From Levilactobacillus tongjiangensis (lineage in GTDB: Bacteria; Bacillota; Bacilli; Lactobacillales; Lactobacillaceae), in the NCBI RefSeq assembly GCF_003946345.1, contig NZ_RHNY01000002.1:62001-126000 (forward strand): 64,000 nt of DNA, in the 5' to 3' direction. The notes under the pieces are model-generated. The model was not told the DNA's origin and made no database searches. It saw only the letters and a list, made by a program, of their open reading frames with translations. Of this stretch, positions 45,303 to 59,965 are shown piece after piece (position 1 is the first letter of the stretch; every line of letters starts with the position of its first letter). Both the position numbers and the translations under genes were made by a program.

Positions 45303-46610
45303 CTAGTTATTTACGTGCGAGTTCTTTAAAACTACCGCATCGTTATCTGGCACGGAGACCCGCTTGATCTCAGCACCGAGGGCCGCTAACTTCTTGTGGA
45401 AGTCATAGTAACCGCGATCTAAGTACTTCAAGTTGGTGACCTGAGTATATCCATCAGCGATTAACCCAGCCAAAACTAGGGCTGCAGCTGCTCGTAAATC
45501 AGTAGCTGCCACTTCAGCACCGTTAAAATCAGTTGGGCCGTGCATAACGACCGTCCGTCCGTTAACTTGGTACTGCGCGTTCATCCGCCGAAGTTCTTCC
45601 AAATGCATGAACCGGTTTTCAAACACCGTTTCCGTCATAGTACTGGTTCCACCAGCAGCTAATTGTAGGACCGTCATTTGCGGTTGCATATCAGTTGGGA
45701 AGCCGGGGTAAGGCAACGTCTTGACGTCCGTTGCTTCTAAGTGTTCTGGGCCGATAACCCGAATGCCATCGGGTTCTTCAGTAACCTGAACACCCATCTC
45801 TTGCATTTTAGAAATTAAAAGCTTGTTATGTTCAACGATACCATCCTTGATCAACACGTTTCCGTGGGTCACAGCGGCACCGACCATGAAGGTTCCTGCC
45901 TCGATGCGGTCCTGAACCACACTGTGTTCAGCGCCATGCATCTTAGCAACGCCATCGATCCGCAGGGTTTCAGTCCCAGCACCGCGGACGTTAGCCCCCA
46001 TCTTGTTCAGGATGTTAGCCAAATCAACGATTTCAGGTTCACGGGCAACGTTATCGATGACAGTTGTCCCCTCAGCGAGGCAGGCAGCCATCATGATGTT
46101 TTGGGTCGCACCGACACTTGGAAAGTCCAAGTAGATGTGAGTCCCCTGCAAACGATCGGCAAAAGCTTCAATGTAGCCATCATGTTGTTCAATTCGAGCA
46201 CCCAAGGCTTCTAAGCCCTTCAAGTGTAAATCGATTGGTCGCGTACCAATGGCACAACCACCTGGTAACGCAACCCGGGCATGACCCAACCGAGCCAATA
46301 ATGGCCCCATAACAACGATTGAAGCGCGCATCTTCGAGACATACTCGAATGGTGCTTCACTAGATACTTGCTTAGTAGCATCAATGGTGACTTCACGCTT
46401 ACCTTCGTTAAAATCAACTTTCAAATTCAGGAAGCGTAAGACCTTGTTCATCGTATAAACATCTGACAAAACCGGAACATTTGCTAAGTGAGTGATGCCA
46501 TCTGAGGCAAGAATAGACGCAGCTAAAATAGGCAAAACGGCATTCTTGGCCCCTTCAATGTGGACCACACCAGTTAAGCGGTTCCCACCATGAACGATAA
46601 TTTTTTCCAT
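45303..46610 (-). CDS. murA: UDP-N-acetylglucosamine 1-carboxyvinyltransferase
   Basis: 435 aa, ATG with GGAGG upstream. EPSP-synthase fold with the catalytic cysteine in [24 protein letters not shown] and early [11 protein letters not shown]. Cys at that position is the fosfomycin target. First committed step of peptidoglycan synthesis: enolpyruvyl transfer to UDP-GlcNAc. Position after a DUF1146 gene and the ATP synthase operon is the standard one for murA1 in Firmicutes. Confidence 0.97.
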   Translation of the reverse strand: MEKIIVHGGNRLTGVVHIEGAKNAVLPILAASILASDGITHLANVPVLSDVYTMNKVLRFLNLKVDFNEGKREVTIDATKQVSSEAPFEYVSKMRASIVVMGPLLARLGHARVALPGGCAIGTRPIDLHLKGLEALGARIEQHDGYIEAFADRLQGTHIYLDFPSVGATQNIMMAACLAEGTTVIDNVAREPEIVDLANILNKMGANVRGAGTETLRIDGVAKMHGAEHSVVQDRIEAGTFMVGAAVTHGNVLIKDGIVEHNKLLISKMQEMGVQVTEEPDGIRVIGPEHLEATDVKTLPYPGFPTDMQPQMTVLQLAAGGTSTMTETVFENRFMHLEELRRMNAQYQVNGRTVVMHGPTDFNGAEVAATDLRAAAALVLAGLIADGYTQVTNLKYLDRGYYDFHKKLAALGAEIKRVSVPDNDAVVLKNSHVNN

Positions 46611-46637
46611 GGGATACCTCCAAAGATTATTAAGGGT

Positions 46638-46868
46638 CTACCGTAACAGGTAGCCCAGGTTACGAACGTTATCGATGAAGTCTAAGAAGAATGAGCTACA
46701 CCCAAATCCGATGGCGACCGCTAACATCACGATCAACACGCGAGATTGACGGGGGTAAAAAGTCATTAAACGCTCAATATGGAGTGCTGATATTGCCCAA
46801 AAAGCCAGAGCAATAAACGATAAATGACTGACAATTGTTAAGATACCCTGTAGCCCGATGAGTCTCAT
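46638..46868 (-). CDS. DUF1146 small membrane protein (YwzB-like)
   Basis: 76 aa, ATG with GGAAGGATTGAGG upstream. Two membrane segments with the family arrangement (GLQGILTIVSHLSFIALAFWAISALHIERLM). Function unknown. In Firmicutes this gene regularly lies between atpC and murA. Confidence 0.88.
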   Translation of the reverse strand: MRLIGLQGILTIVSHLSFIALAFWAISALHIERLMTFYPRQSRVLIVMLAVAIGFGCSSFFLDFIDNVRNLGYLLR

Positions 46869-47355
46869 TACCTCAATCCTTCCTAAACATTCCCACTAAC
46901 TATAGCATAAATTCTCACCCTTGTCCTTGAGATTCCCATAAAATCAGCGTTTGTAATATTACATTTAGCCTGGTTAAGCTTATTAATTAACATATCCCTT
47001 GGACTAACCTAAAAAAGCCTTAAGCTTTTAGGGGCTAAATCATGATTCATTCAACCATATTTTTACACAACTTGATCAGTCAAAAAAAACGGTTCAAATT
47101 CCGCAAGGTCAACATCCGCTGACTACGGCTCCACGCCTTAGCCCCAGTGTAAAAGCATCTAACACCTTAAAAATTGTAGGGGTATTAGTCAACTCTAGGT
47201 CAGCGGATACTGCCAGCTGGCAATGTCAGCTAAACCATTTTGCCAGTTACCAAGTAGTCAGAATAGCTAATTTTCAAGCTCATCTTTGGTAGTAAAACCT
47301 GTCAAAATTAACCGACGGTCGCCCTCAACACAAACCTGCACCAAAAAATGAGACT
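46869..47355. other. Large structured intergenic region between atpC and ywzB
   Basis: About 490 bases without a gene. It contains a 10-bp perfect inverted repeat ATCCGCTGAC (47114-47123) / GTCAGCGGAT (47199-47208), a 12-base palindrome TGCCAGCTGGCA (47211-47222) and a CTGGCAA...TTTGCCAG pairing next to it, plus a weak hairpin near 47010-47035 followed by a T run on the minus strand. It might hold a small RNA; no clear promoter was found. Confidence 0.5.
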
Positions 47356-47388
47356 AAAAAAGCGGCCTCCCAATTGGGAGAACCGCTT
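47356..47388 (-). terminator. Terminator of the ATP synthase operon
   Basis: Minus strand AGCGG-TTCTCCC AATT GGGAG-GCCGCT and six T, just after atpC. Confidence 0.9.
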
Positions 47389-47418
47389 GCTGACGTTTCA
47401 AAGAAACATCAACTGTTT

Positions 47419-47838
47419 TTAGTGCTTGGCAACGTTGATCCGGTTGACAGCTCGCCGTAAAGCAACCTCTGCCCGTGCAAGGGTGTCGGTATCGTGAGCT
47501 TCCTGAGCCTTCTTAATCGTTGCTTCAGCCCGCTTCCGAGCATCTTCCGCCCGGTTAACGTCAATATCGTCTTGACGTTCCGCACTGTCTGCAACAATGG
47601 TCGCCACGTTGTCAGAGAATTCAATAAAACCGCCATTAACAGCAATTTCATCTTCATTATCTCCGTGCTTAACCCGTGCCTCATCGACAACGAGTGACGC
47701 AATCAAGGGAACGTGATTAGGCAAAATACCTAATTCACCAATAGTCGTCTTAACGACAAGCATATCGCCGTTCTCTTCATACACCTGGCCATCAGGGGTA
47801 ACGATACTAACAGATAACACTGATTGATTATCAGCCAA
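47419..47838 (-). CDS. atpC: F1F0 ATP synthase epsilon subunit
   Basis: 139 aa, TTG start with AGGGAGGG upstream. Begins SVLSVSIVTPDGQVYEENGDMLVVKTTIGELGILPNHVPLI, the beta-sandwich; two C-terminal helices follow, the first longer than usual and rich in A, E, R and K. Regulatory/central stalk subunit. Last gene of atpBEFHAGDC, 13 bases after atpD. Confidence 0.97.
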   Translation of the reverse strand: MADNQSVLSVSIVTPDGQVYEENGDMLVVKTTIGELGILPNHVPLIASLVVDEARVKHGDNEDEIAVNGGFIEFSDNVATIVADSAERQDDIDVNRAEDARKRAEATIKKAQEAHDTDTLARAEVALRRAVNRINVAKH

Positions 47839-47851
47839 TTAGAATCCCTCC

Positions 47852-49273
<1,422 letters not shown>

Positions 49274-49289
49274 TTAATTCCTCCCGTCA

Positions 49290-50189
49290 TTAGTTTTTTA
49301 AGGCTTCCTGCCCACCGGTAATTTCGGTGATTTCAGTCGTGATCGCTGCTTGACGTGCACGGTTATAGTGCAGCTGCAGAGTCGCAATTAAATCATCAGC
49401 ATTATCGGTGGCAGACTGCATCGCATTGGTACTTGATGCATGTTCAGCCGTCTTTGCGTCCAAGATAGCACCATAAACTAAGCTTTCAGCGTATTGTGGT
49501 AACACAACTTGGAGCACAGCTTCTTCAGAGGGCTCCGTATCGTATTCAGCAGTTAATGGTGATACTTGCGTATCGTTTGCCGCATCAGTCGTCATTGTTT
49601 CCTTGTCGACTGGTAACATCTTCTCAGCCCGAAAACGAGATGAGATTCGGTTAACATAATGGTTGTAGCACACGAAGAGTTCATCGAACACTTCGTTGTT
49701 AAACATCGTGGTAACGGTCTTCACGATCTCCCGAACTTCATTGAATTCAGGTACATCGCTGACCCCACGATATTCATAAGCCACGTTAACACCCCGGTGC
49801 CGGTAAAAATCAGCACCCGTACCACCAACGGCTAACACCATGTAGTCGTCTTGGTTGGGCGTCCGTTCTTTAATGAACGCATTGGCATCCCGTAAGACGC
49901 TGCTATTGTAGCTTCCCACCATACCACGATCGGAGGTGATCACTAAATATGCGGTTTTCTTTACTGGACGGTTCGACTGTAGGTTACTTGAGGAATTATC
50001 CAACAGATGAGACTGCGAAAGATGCATGACGACAGCCTTAACCTTAGAAACATAGTCTTGGTAGCCGACTGCTTGTTTCTGAATCTTATTTAACTTCGCC
50101 GTCGAGACCATGTGCATCGCCGCCGTAATTTGACGAGTTGCTTTCGTGGACGTAATTCGACGTTGAACGTCATGAATTGATTCAGCCAT
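49290..50189 (-). CDS. atpG: F1F0 ATP synthase gamma subunit
   Basis: 299 aa. N-terminal [33 protein letters not shown] and C-terminal [33 protein letters not shown] are the paired helices of the central rotor. Located between atpA and atpD. Confidence 0.98.
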   Translation of the reverse strand: MAESIHDVQRRITSTKATRQITAAMHMVSTAKLNKIQKQAVGYQDYVSKVKAVVMHLSQSHLLDNSSSNLQSNRPVKKTAYLVITSDRGMVGSYNSSVLRDANAFIKERTPNQDDYMVLAVGGTGADFYRHRGVNVAYEYRGVSDVPEFNEVREIVKTVTTMFNNEVFDELFVCYNHYVNRISSRFRAEKMLPVDKETMTTDAANDTQVSPLTAEYDTEPSEEAVLQVVLPQYAESLVYGAILDAKTAEHASSTNAMQSATDNADDLIATLQLHYNRARQAAITTEITEITGGQEALKN

Positions 50190-50219
50190 TATTTCTCACC
50201 ATCCTTCCTTCAAGTACTC

Positions 50220-51773
<1,554 letters not shown>

Positions 51774-51788
51774 TTATCACCGAATTCG

Positions 51789-52331
51789 TTATGCTAGCAG
51801 TTGCTGCCGTAAACGATTAATTTTAGTCCGTAAGCTACCATCAAGAACCGTATCAGCGGCCTTAACAATGACTCCGCCGATCACATCAGGATCGACTTTA
51901 CTGTTCAAAATAACTTTTTGAGCACCGACGCGTTCAGCATAAGCGGCTTCAATCTTGGCCAATTGGTCATCAGAAAGTGCCACCGCAGTTGTCACTTCAG
52001 CATACACCGTATTGTGCGCTTCATCGTACAGGGCTTGGAATTGGTCAATAATATCGACCAAGTTTTCCATGCGACCGTAGTCATAAGTCATTTGAATCAG
52101 ATTTTTGATGTGGGGCGACGCCTGCTTCAACAAAGGTTCAAGCAATGCGGCTCGTTCATCGGCCTTCAGGCTAGCATCTGAGAGAACTGTGCTCAACTGT
52201 GGGTTGTCCTGGAAGACACGCCGAAGTTCCTTTAATTCTGAAAAGCCTGACTCCAGTTCGTCTTGTTCGGACAACACATCAAATAATGCTCGTGAGTAGC
52301 GACTTGCTACCGTTGCCCTATTAAGACTCAT
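51789..52331 (-). CDS. atpH: F1F0 ATP synthase delta subunit
   Basis: 180 aa from the ATG at 52331, which overlaps the atpF stop by 11 bases and follows GGGGAAGC; the longer frame to 52364 is unlikely. Begins [18 protein letters not shown] and ends [31 protein letters not shown], the family's C-terminal signature. Links F1 to the peripheral stalk. Confidence 0.97.
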   Translation of the reverse strand: MSLNRATVASRYSRALFDVLSEQDELESGFSELKELRRVFQDNPQLSTVLSDASLKADERAALLEPLLKQASPHIKNLIQMTYDYGRMENLVDIIDQFQALYDEAHNTVYAEVTTAVALSDDQLAKIEAAYAERVGAQKVILNSKVDPDVIGGVIVKAADTVLDGSLRTKINRLRQQLLA

Positions 52332-52836
52332 GTTGCTTCCCCAACCCTTCAATATAAGAATCAATCAATGCCTTTTGATCGTCAGCTTTTAATTCCCGTT
52401 GAATGATCTTGGAAGCAATCTCAATAGATAAGTCTGCCACATCGTTGCGAGCATCTGACAAAGCATCTTGTCGTTCTTGTTCAATGTCCTTCTGGGCATT
52501 TTGCTTCAACGTTTGGACATCCGCTTGCGCCTGTGTCACGATTTGTTCACGCTGTTGTTGACCATTGGTCTTCGCGGTGTTCACAATCGTTTGTGCTTCG
52601 GAACGTGAGTTAGCCAAAGCGGCTTCCCGCTTCTGAACTAAGCCAGCAGCATCATTCCGTGACTTTTCGGCAGAATCAATATCGTTACTGATTTTGTCGG
52701 CACGTTCTTGCATCATTTTCGTAACAGGACCCCAAGCAAGGACTTTAATAATCCACATTAACAGAACAAATGAAATAACGTAGAAAATTGTGTCTCCATA
52801 ATAGAGCATCTGACCAATCACTAAATGTGAGAGCAT
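52321..52836 (-). CDS. atpF: F1F0 ATP synthase b subunit
   Basis: 171 aa, ATG with AGGAGGTG upstream. One N-terminal membrane segment ([20 protein letters not shown]) and a long charged helix of the peripheral stalk. It overlaps atpH at its 3' end. Confidence 0.97.
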   Translation of the reverse strand: MLSHLVIGQMLYYGDTIFYVISFVLLMWIIKVLAWGPVTKMMQERADKISNDIDSAEKSRNDAAGLVQKREAALANSRSEAQTIVNTAKTNGQQQREQIVTQAQADVQTLKQNAQKDIEQERQDALSDARNDVADLSIEIASKIIQRELKADDQKALIDSYIEGLGKQHES

Positions 52837-52891
52837 CTATTGACACCTCCTTTTGCTATCAGATATTTACAACCAAACTGATTCATTGTTA

Positions 52892-53125
<234 letters not shown>

Positions 53126-53141
53126 TTAAATAAACCTTTTT

Positions 53142-53861
53142 CTATCCCTCAACTTCTAATTTCTGAGAAATATAAACTGATGACAACGTAACGAAAACGA
53201 AGGCTTGAATTGCTCCCAAGAAAGCGGAGAACCCTTGCCAAGCCATTTCAATCGGCAACGCAACAATCATTGTCACGATACCGTGTGAAACTGCCAAATT
53301 CCAGATTACCCCCAACAGCATTTCGCCAGAGAAGATAACCCCAAAGATACGAAGACCCAACGTCAAGAAGTTCGTGAATTCCTCAAAGATACTAATCGGA
53401 AGCCAGAACACGAAAGGCTTCAAGTAGTTGGTAAAGTGAGCCTTGTACCCCAATTTCATCACACCAGCGAATTGAGCTAACATCATCGTCATTAACGAGA
53501 ATGTTAACGTTACGATGGGATCAGAAGTAGGACTACGCATAATCGTTGCCCCACTTCGGGTCGCCACCTGAATAAATAACCCAATTTCGTTAGATAGGAA
53601 GAGAAAGAGGAACAAAGTAAAGCCCCACAAACCAAACTTACCAACATCGCCAGCGGGGATTGATCCCTTCAGGATGCCGTTGGTAAAATCGATCAACCAT
53701 TCCAAGAAGTTTTGCCCCTTGGTTGGCTTCATTGCCAATTTTCTAGAAGTGAAAAAAATGACTGCTACAACCAGTAGAAAAACGACCGAACCGGCAACAA
53801 TGTTAGCAGTACTAAATGTCAGTCCCAAAAATTGGAAGGTTGAAACTGGTTCACCATTCAC
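53142..53861 (-). CDS. atpB: F1F0 ATP synthase a subunit
   Basis: 239 aa, GTG start with AGAGGTGAT upstream. Five membrane segments, with the conserved arginine region SLGLRIFGVIFSGEM-like (LTLGLRIFGVIFSGEMLLGVIW). First gene of the operon; no atpI lies upstream. A promoter stands 125 bases upstream. Confidence 0.97.
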   Translation of the reverse strand: MNGEPVSTFQFLGLTFSTANIVAGSVVFLLVVAVIFFTSRKLAMKPTKGQNFLEWLIDFTNGILKGSIPAGDVGKFGLWGFTLFLFLFLSNEIGLFIQVATRSGATIMRSPTSDPIVTLTFSLMTMMLAQFAGVMKLGYKAHFTNYLKPFVFWLPISIFEEFTNFLTLGLRIFGVIFSGEMLLGVIWNLAVSHGIVTMIVALPIEMAWQGFSAFLGAIQAFVFVTLSSVYISQKLEVEG

Positions 53862-53986
53862 CGAATATCACCTCTTTTCCACACTATATGAACGCAATTC
53901 CCAAGTAGTTCCCGATAACTCTAGGCATTTCCTCAAGAGATGCGGAATAGTGAACGAAGCGAGCGCTCCATTCAAATACACTGGAA

Positions 53987-54015
53987 ATCATACCACCAAT
54001 CCTACAAAAAGACAA
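53987..54015 (-). promoter_or_regulatory. ATP synthase operon promoter
   Basis: Minus strand TTGTCT (54010-54015), 17 bases, TATGAT (53987-53992). The leader to atpB is about 120 nt. 54016-54166 shows no gene. Confidence 0.7.
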
Positions 54016-54166
54016 AATAATTTTTCACCCTATAAGCAATTTCGAAAGCTTGTATAAAGTCAGTGTTCGTAACGGCTGCCAAGCGGTTAAAACAAATATT
54101 TGCGCGCGCACTTGCAAACAGATTTATTTGACGAACTTTTTCAAAACCAAATTCATCAAATAAATA

Positions 54167-54194
54167 AGAGATTCGGCAAATTTGCCGAATCTCT
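54167..54194. terminator. Perfect 28-base palindrome after upp
   Basis: A 14-bp half-site forms a perfect palindrome just after the upp stop. The following minus-strand T-run is interrupted (TATTTATTT), but the position fits a terminator. Confidence 0.7.
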
Positions 54195-54201
54195 TTAAAG
54201 T

Positions 54202-54837
54202 TTATTTCGTTCCAAACAGACGGTCACCGGCATCACCGAGACCAGGTACAATGTAACCATCTTCGTTCAAGTGGTCGTCCAAAGCGGCCGTGAAGATATC
54301 CACGTCCGGATGAGCAGCCCGCAATGCTTTGACCCCTTCTGGTGCGGAAACTAAGCAAACGAACTTCATGTTATTTTCACTAGCGCCACGCTTCTTCAAG
54401 GCGTCAATTGCCATGATGGCAGAACCACCAGTAGCCAGCATTGGGTCCACAATGAAAATCTGCCGCTGATCAATGTCAGATGGCATTTTTACGAAGTATT
54501 CATGGGGTTGGAGTGTTTCTTCGTCACGATACATCCCAATATGACCGACCTTAGCGGCAGGAATCAACTCCAAGATACCGTCGACCATCCCGATCCCAGC
54601 ACGCAGGATTGGGACAATGGCGACCTTCTTACCGGAGAGCTCCTTAGCAGTCATCTTAGACACCGGCGTCTCGATTACCTTATCTTGCAACGGCATATCA
54701 CGTGAGACTTCATATGCCATCAAAGTCGAGATTTCGTTGACAACCTCGCGGAAACTGCGGGTCCCACAGTTCTTACTACGAATGATTGTCAGCTTGTGTT
54801 GAATCAACGGGTGGTCGAGTACTTGAAACTTACCCAT
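54202..54837 (-). CDS. upp: Uracil phosphoribosyltransferase
   Basis: 211 aa from the ATG at 54837 with AAAGGAGCG upstream; the longer frame to 54876 would include this site. PRPP-binding loop [20 protein letters not shown]. Pyrimidine salvage: uracil plus PRPP to UMP. Its location between glyA and the atp operon is conserved in Firmicutes. Confidence 0.98.
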   Translation of the reverse strand: MGKFQVLDHPLIQHKLTIIRSKNCGTRSFREVVNEISTLMAYEVSRDMPLQDKVIETPVSKMTAKELSGKKVAIVPILRAGIGMVDGILELIPAAKVGHIGMYRDEETLQPHEYFVKMPSDIDQRQIFIVDPMLATGGSAIMAIDALKKRGASENNMKFVCLVSAPEGVKALRAAHPDVDIFTAALDDHLNEDGYIVPGLGDAGDRLFGTK

Positions 54838-54866
54838 GAATAAACGCTCCTTTATGATTTCTTTCA

Positions 54867-54875
54867 ATTGTACCA
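54867..54875 (-). promoter_or_regulatory. Extended -10 promoter of upp
   Basis: Minus strand TGGTACAAT (TG extension plus TACAAT), about 30 bases upstream of the start codon. Confidence 0.45.
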
Positions 54876-54930
54876 TGTATCGTCAATGACCGAACATAGA
54901 ATTTGAAATGAAACCGTTTTTTCTAAAAAA

Positions 54931-56172
54931 TTATGGTAACGCTGTTAGTGGGTGAGCGCTGGTCAAGGCTTGAACCCGTTCGCGGACCTGATTTAAGACG
55001 GCTTCATCTTCAGAATTTTCAATGGTTTGCATGATCAACCGGGCGACCTCACGGCATTCGTCGGCGTTAAACCCACGCGTCGTGATTGCCGGCGTCCCTA
55101 AGCGAATACCTGACGTCTTAAATGGACTCAGGGGTTCGTTCGGAATCGATTCCTTATTGGTCGTAATCATCACGCTGTCCAGTAATTCTTGGGCTTGCTT
55201 CCCATTCAGTGGCGTCTTCGTTAAGTCGATCGTCATCAAATGATTGTCCGTTCCACCAGAAATGACCCGGACATCGTCCATCTTGTTGAACTCGTCAGCC
55301 ATCGCCTGTGCGTTGTCAATAATCCGCTGTGAATATTGGGTGAACTCTGGCTGCAGGTCTTCGTGTAAAGCAACCGCCTTGGCAGCAATCACATGTTCCA
55401 GTGGCCCACCTTGTGTCCCAGGGAAGACAGCTGAATTAATGCGCTTAGCATTCTCAGCTTGTGAAAGGATCAAGCCCCCCCGTGGTCCCCGTAAGGTTTT
55501 GTGTGTCGTCGTCGTAACTACATCGGCGATGCCCACTGGACTTGGGTGTAGCCCTGAAGCCACTAAACCGGCGATATGGGCCATGTCCACCATTAGGTAG
55601 GCTCCCACTTCATCGGCAATGTCGCGGAATGCTTGCCAATCAATGATTCGTGAGTAAGCTGAAGCTCCGGCTACAATCATCTGCGGCTTAACCTTTTTCG
55701 CAATGTCCCGAATCATATCGTAATCCAACAACTCTGTCTCGGGATTTAACCCGTAACCGTAGTCTTTATAAATCTTTCCAGAGAAGTTAACACTAGCCCC
55801 GTGCGTTAAATGCCCCCCAGCATCTAAGCTCATCCCGAGAATAATGTCTCCAGGCTTCAGAAAAGCCGCGTATGCCGCTTGGTTCGCCTGAGAACCGGAG
55901 TGTGGTTGCACGTTAGCGTATTCGGCACCAAAGAGCTTCTTAGCACGGTCAATGGCCAGTTGTTCAACCACATCAATGTACTGAGCGCCCCCATAATATC
56001 GTTTGCCCGGATACCCTTCGGCGTACTTGTTGGTCAAAACGGACCCCTGTGCTTCACGGACTGCGTGACTCACAATGTTTTCGGAAGCAATCAGTTCAAT
56101 TGTATTCTCCTGACGATCTTCTTCCTTCGCAATGGCGTTCCATAGTTCTGGATCTTGGTCTTTAAAATTCAT
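54931..56172 (-). CDS. glyA: Serine hydroxymethyltransferase
   Basis: 413 aa, ATG with TAGGAGGGG upstream. PLP lysine in [16 protein letters not shown]-terminal [38 protein letters not shown]. Converts serine and tetrahydrofolate to glycine and methylene-THF, linking to folC function. No close operon partner; upp follows. Confidence 0.98.
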   Translation of the reverse strand: MNFKDQDPELWNAIAKEEDRQENTIELIASENIVSHAVREAQGSVLTNKYAEGYPGKRYYGGAQYIDVVEQLAIDRAKKLFGAEYANVQPHSGSQANQAAYAAFLKPGDIILGMSLDAGGHLTHGASVNFSGKIYKDYGYGLNPETELLDYDMIRDIAKKVKPQMIVAGASAYSRIIDWQAFRDIADEVGAYLMVDMAHIAGLVASGLHPSPVGIADVVTTTTHKTLRGPRGGLILSQAENAKRINSAVFPGTQGGPLEHVIAAKAVALHEDLQPEFTQYSQRIIDNAQAMADEFNKMDDVRVISGGTDNHLMTIDLTKTPLNGKQAQELLDSVMITTNKESIPNEPLSPFKTSGIRLGTPAITTRGFNADECREVARLIMQTIENSEDEAVLNQVRERVQALTSAHPLTALP

Positions 56173-56249
56173 GTTAACCCCTCCTAAGCAGTGATTAGAT
56201 TAATTCTACCAGAAAGATTCATTTCAGCTGCACGACTTGGCTTACAAAT

Positions 56250-57275
56250 TTATTTATTAGTAAAGTGAGTCTGCCCAGCCGATTTATTTAAGCGATTCAT
56301 ATAGGCTGCCCCTAGGCCTTGATCATCAAACCCTTGTGCCAGAATACTTTTAACTGGTGATTCCAAGTCAAAATGACGAAGCCCAGCAAATAGCTGATGA
56401 CTTGCCGTCTGCATATCAGCACCCAGCGTGAAAAACTCTGCGTTAGCCGGCAGTCGGTCGTTAGCAATCGTGGCAGCTAACGCCATGACCCCCACTTGAC
56501 CATCCTGTTGACCTGCCCAAGCTAAGGCAGCTGGCCAGTCTTCCTCGTGATCAACGATGTAGACCTGCGCGTTAGGCGCGTAATGTTTGTACTTCATGCC
56601 AGGTGCCTTAGGAACCTCGCCTGCACCAACGTGATGATGACTAGACCGAACCGTCCCAATAACTTTTTCAAGCTGTTCCTCGGTCACCCCACCTGGACGC
56701 AGAATGGTGGGCACGTCCGTAGACATGTCCAAAACAGTTGATTCCACCCCAACTCTAGTGGGACCATCATCCAAAATACCGGCAATCTTACCATTTAAGT
56801 CATGATAAACATGTTCTGCCAGTGTTGGGCTAGGCTTTCCCGACGTGTTCGCTGAAGGACCAACCAGTGGCACGCCAGATTCACGAATCAAATCCAGCGT
56901 AGGCTGGTTATCCGGATTCCGGAAAGCAGCGGTGGTCAAGCCACCGGTCACGGACTTAGAAAGTGCCCCTGGCTGGAGTTCAAAAATGAGTGTCAAGGGG
57001 CCGGGCCAAAAAGCCTTGATCAGCTTCTCAGCAGCCGCTGGGAGTGGTTGGGCATACTTTCTCACCTGATCCACCCCCGTCACGTGAACGATCAACGGGT
57101 TATCACTTGGCCGACCTTTGGCTTGATACACTTGCTTAACGGCGGCCTCGTTGGTGGCATCGGCACCTAAACCGTAAACGGTCTCCGTAGGAAAAGCGAC
57201 CAACTCGCCAGCTTTAATTGCAGCCGCTGCTTGATTGATCTGATTTGGTTTAAAAATTTTCGTTTCCATCTGCAT
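56250..57275 (-). CDS. tsaC: L-threonylcarbamoyladenylate synthase (Sua5/YwlC type)
   Basis: 341 aa from an ATG at 57275 with GGGAGTG seven bases upstream; an alternative ATG lies six bases downstream. N-terminal YrdC domain (AIKAGELVAFPTETVYGLGADATN, GRPSDNPLIVHV) and a C-terminal Sua5 domain (after GAGEVPKAPGMKYKHYAP). First enzyme for the t6A37 tRNA modification. The set prfA-prmC-tsaC is the classic Firmicutes order. Confidence 0.96.
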   Translation of the reverse strand: MQMETKIFKPNQINQAAAAIKAGELVAFPTETVYGLGADATNEAAVKQVYQAKGRPSDNPLIVHVTGVDQVRKYAQPLPAAAEKLIKAFWPGPLTLIFELQPGALSKSVTGGLTTAAFRNPDNQPTLDLIRESGVPLVGPSANTSGKPSPTLAEHVYHDLNGKIAGILDDGPTRVGVESTVLDMSTDVPTILRPGGVTEEQLEKVIGTVRSSHHHVGAGEVPKAPGMKYKHYAPNAQVYIVDHEEDWPAALAWAGQQDGQVGVMALAATIANDRLPANAEFFTLGADMQTASHQLFAGLRHFDLESPVKSILAQGFDDQGLGAAYMNRLNKSAGQTHFTNK

Positions 57276-57298
57276 CCATACACTCCCATCTAACAAAT

Positions 57299-58135
57299 CT
57301 AAAGTTGCACACACACCATCCGGTCGTGGCCATTAATATCTTGACGAATCGTGACCGTTGCTTGTGGGAAGGCTCGTTCGAAAATTTCTTGAACGGCACT
57401 ACCCTGACGATAACCGATTTCAGCAAAGAACCGACCGTGCTTGGTCAAAACGGTCGGTAGTTCAGCGGCAAACCGCCGGTAAAAATCTAAGCCGTGGTCA
57501 TCCGCAAAGAGTGCCTGTTGGGGTTCGTACTTCTTCACAGATTCATCCATAACGGCTAGTTCTTCTCGATCAATATACGGTGGATTTGATACAACAATAT
57601 CAAACCGTTCACCAGCCACTGGCGCAAATAAATCGCCGGTGACAAAGGTCACGGGTGCTTCCAGCGCCCGGGCATTCGTTTGGGCAACCTGCACGGCGGC
57701 TTCTGAAATGTCACTGGCAGTGACTTGCCACCGGGGACGTTCAGCCTTTAAGGTCACGGCAATTGCCCCACTTCCAGTCCCCACGTCCAAAAGACTGAGC
57801 GTCGGTGTTGGGACGGTTAGGACCCAAGCCACCAACTCTTCAGTCTCTTGCCGCGGAATCAAAGTTGCGGGTGTTACGTGAAATTCACGACCGTAAAATG
57901 GGGCGTGTCCCAGAACGTACTGCGCTGGTTCGCCCGCACAGACCCGTTCTAACGTCTCCCGATATCGCTCCTGGACAGCAACCGGAACTGGCTCCCGGTA
58001 ATGCTGTATCAGCTCGGTATACCGCCAGTTCTGTCCCTCAAGAAGCAGATACTGGGCCACACTCTCATCGCGGTTAGCAGACCGCAATTGTTCCTGCGCC
58101 CTCTTTAGCAACTGAAAATAAGTCACTTTAGCCAT
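57299..58135 (-). CDS. prmC: Release factor glutamine N5-methyltransferase
   Basis: 278 aa. SAM-dependent methyltransferase with [16 protein letters not shown] and the catalytic [12 protein letters not shown]. It methylates the glutamine of the GGQ motif in release factors. The start overlaps the prfA stop by 8 bases, so the two are coupled. Confidence 0.97.
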   Translation of the reverse strand: MAKVTYFQLLKRAQEQLRSANRDESVAQYLLLEGQNWRYTELIQHYREPVPVAVQERYRETLERVCAGEPAQYVLGHAPFYGREFHVTPATLIPRQETEELVAWVLTVPTPTLSLLDVGTGSGAIAVTLKAERPRWQVTASDISEAAVQVAQTNARALEAPVTFVTGDLFAPVAGERFDIVVSNPPYIDREELAVMDESVKKYEPQQALFADDHGLDFYRRFAAELPTVLTKHGRFFAEIGYRQGSAVQEIFERAFPQATVTIRQDINGHDRMVCVQL

Positions 58136-59213
58136 TATTCTTCAGGTCTTCAAGCTTGGCGGCTTGATCAGACAAAATCAGTGCATCAATGATGTCGTCC
58201 ATTTCACCGTTCATGACTCGATCAAGCTTGTTCAACGTCAACCCGATGCGGTGATCGGTCACCCGGTTTTGTGGATAATTGTAGGTCCGAATCCGTTCAG
58301 AACGGTCCCCAGTCCCTACAGCTGACTTCCGTTCGGCGTTGTAGGCGTCTTCTTCTTGTTGCTTGTAGTAATCATAGACCCGAGCCCGCAAAATAGTCAT
58401 GGCCTTGGCCCGGTTTTGTTGTTGTGACCGTTCGTCTTGCATGGCCACCACGATACCAGTTGGCAAGTGGGTCATTCGCACAGCTGAAGAGGTCTTGTTG
58501 ATATGTTGACCACCGGCACCGGATGAACGATAAACGTCGGTCCGAATATCCTTGGGGTCAATATCGATATCAACGTCTTCTTCTTCAGGCATAACGCCGA
58601 CAGTGGCAGTACTGGTGTGGACCCGACCAGCTGACTCAGTAGCAGGCACCCGTTGTACCCGGTGGGCACCGTTCTCATACTTCAGCTTAGAATAAACCTT
58701 GTCACCCGTAATCATCAAAACGATTTCCTTGAACCCACCAACTTCAGTGGCGTTCTCATCAACCACTTCAATCGACCAACCTTGGCGTTCGGCGTACTTG
58801 GAGTACATGCTAAAGAGATCAGCGGCAAATAAGCTAGCTTCATCCCCACCGGCAGCCCCATGGATTTCCATGATGATGTTCTTATCATCGTTAGGATCTT
58901 TGGGTAAGAGTAAGACTTTAATGTCATCTTCTAACTTCGTTTTTTGTTCGTTTAAATCTTTCAGCTCTTCTTTGACCATGGCATCCATGTCATCGTCCAG
59001 CTTTTCGCGGAGCATTTCATCGTCATCAGCAATTTGCTGGGTAACGCTTTGGTATTGGTGATATTTGTCCACCGTTTCCCGCAACTCCCCTTCTTCTTTG
59101 GAGAGTTTCATAAATTTTTGCGTATCAGCAATCACTTCAGGATCACTGATTAATTCATTCAGCTCGTCATAGCGGTCGGCTACGGCTTGGAGCTTGTCAA
59201 ACATTTCATCCAT
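58128..59213 (-). CDS. prfA: Peptide chain release factor 1
   Basis: 361 aa, ATG with AGAGG upstream. RF1 tripeptide PAT in [10 protein letters not shown] and the GGQ loop [24 protein letters not shown]. Terminates translation at UAA and UAG. Its substrate-modifying enzyme PrmC follows. Confidence 0.98.
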   Translation of the reverse strand: MDEMFDKLQAVADRYDELNELISDPEVIADTQKFMKLSKEEGELRETVDKYHQYQSVTQQIADDDEMLREKLDDDMDAMVKEELKDLNEQKTKLEDDIKVLLLPKDPNDDKNIIMEIHGAAGGDEASLFAADLFSMYSKYAERQGWSIEVVDENATEVGGFKEIVLMITGDKVYSKLKYENGAHRVQRVPATESAGRVHTSTATVGVMPEEEDVDIDIDPKDIRTDVYRSSGAGGQHINKTSSAVRMTHLPTGIVVAMQDERSQQQNRAKAMTILRARVYDYYKQQEEDAYNAERKSAVGTGDRSERIRTYNYPQNRVTDHRIGLTLNKLDRVMNGEMDDIIDALILSDQAAKLEDLKNNG

Positions 59214-59380
59214 TCGATTTAACCTCTTTCATATCTTTAAACATCATTAAAATAGTGTCTACAATGACGATTTCTACATTAAATAGCGACTCTAAATTTC
59301 TAACTGACCTCTATTTTCTGGCCATGCTGGCCCAACAATGTGACAATTGCAGCTACTAGCGTACTTACCGTGGCGTCACA

Positions 59381-59965
59381 TTACTTGCCAATCTGATCCA
59401 TTGGTGGGTTGAAGTAGTGACGACGGCAGACGGGGTAATACGTCTCATTACCGCCAATTTGAACCTGTTCGCCTTCGTAGACGGGCGTGTTGTCATGAAA
59501 CCGTAAATTCATGATGGCCTTCTTCGTACAGAACCAGCAAATCGTCTTCATTTCTTCGAGTTTATCTGCATACAGCATCAGGTACTTAGACCCTTCGAAC
59601 AACTCATTACGGAAATCATTCTTCAAACCAAACGTCATCACGGGGATGTGCAACTCATCAACCACCTTAGCCAGCTGTAACACGTGGGCCTTGGTTAAAA
59701 ACTGTGCTTCATCAATCAAAACACAGTTGGCTTTTGCGTCAATGCGTTCAATTTCCTCGTACAGATTCGTCTCCTTAAAGATTGGGAGAGCTGCCCGCTT
59801 TAGCCCAATCCGACTGGTGATGTAACCCACTCCAGTGCGCGTATCTAACCCACTGGTCATAATAATGACTCGCTTGTGTTGTTCCTCATAGTTATGAGCG
59901 ACCTTCAAAATTTCAATGCTCTTCCCACTATTCATTGCACCGTACCGAAAAAACAGCTGCGCCAC
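59381..59965 (-). CDS. tdk: Thymidine kinase
   Basis: 194 aa, GTG start with GGTGGGAG upstream. P-loop [19 protein letters not shown] and the zinc cysteines in ICWFCTKKA and YPVCRRHY. Salvage phosphorylation of thymidine. Position just upstream of prfA is conserved. In 59214-59380 there is an 8-bp inverted repeat AATGTGAC/GTCACATT (59337-59382) and no gene. Confidence 0.98.
   Translation of the reverse strand: MAQLFFRYGAMNSGKSIEILKVAHNYEEQHKRVIIMTSGLDTRTGVGYITSRIGLKRAALPIFKETNLYEEIERIDAKANCVLIDEAQFLTKAHVLQLAKVVDELHIPVMTFGLKNDFRNELFEGSKYLMLYADKLEEMKTICWFCTKKAIMNLRFHDNTPVYEGEQVQIGGNETYYPVCRRHYFNPPMDQIGK

Noticed and set aside
54167-54194. Perfect palindrome as a regulator operator
   Set aside because: It lies directly after the upp stop, as terminators do, and not near a promoter.
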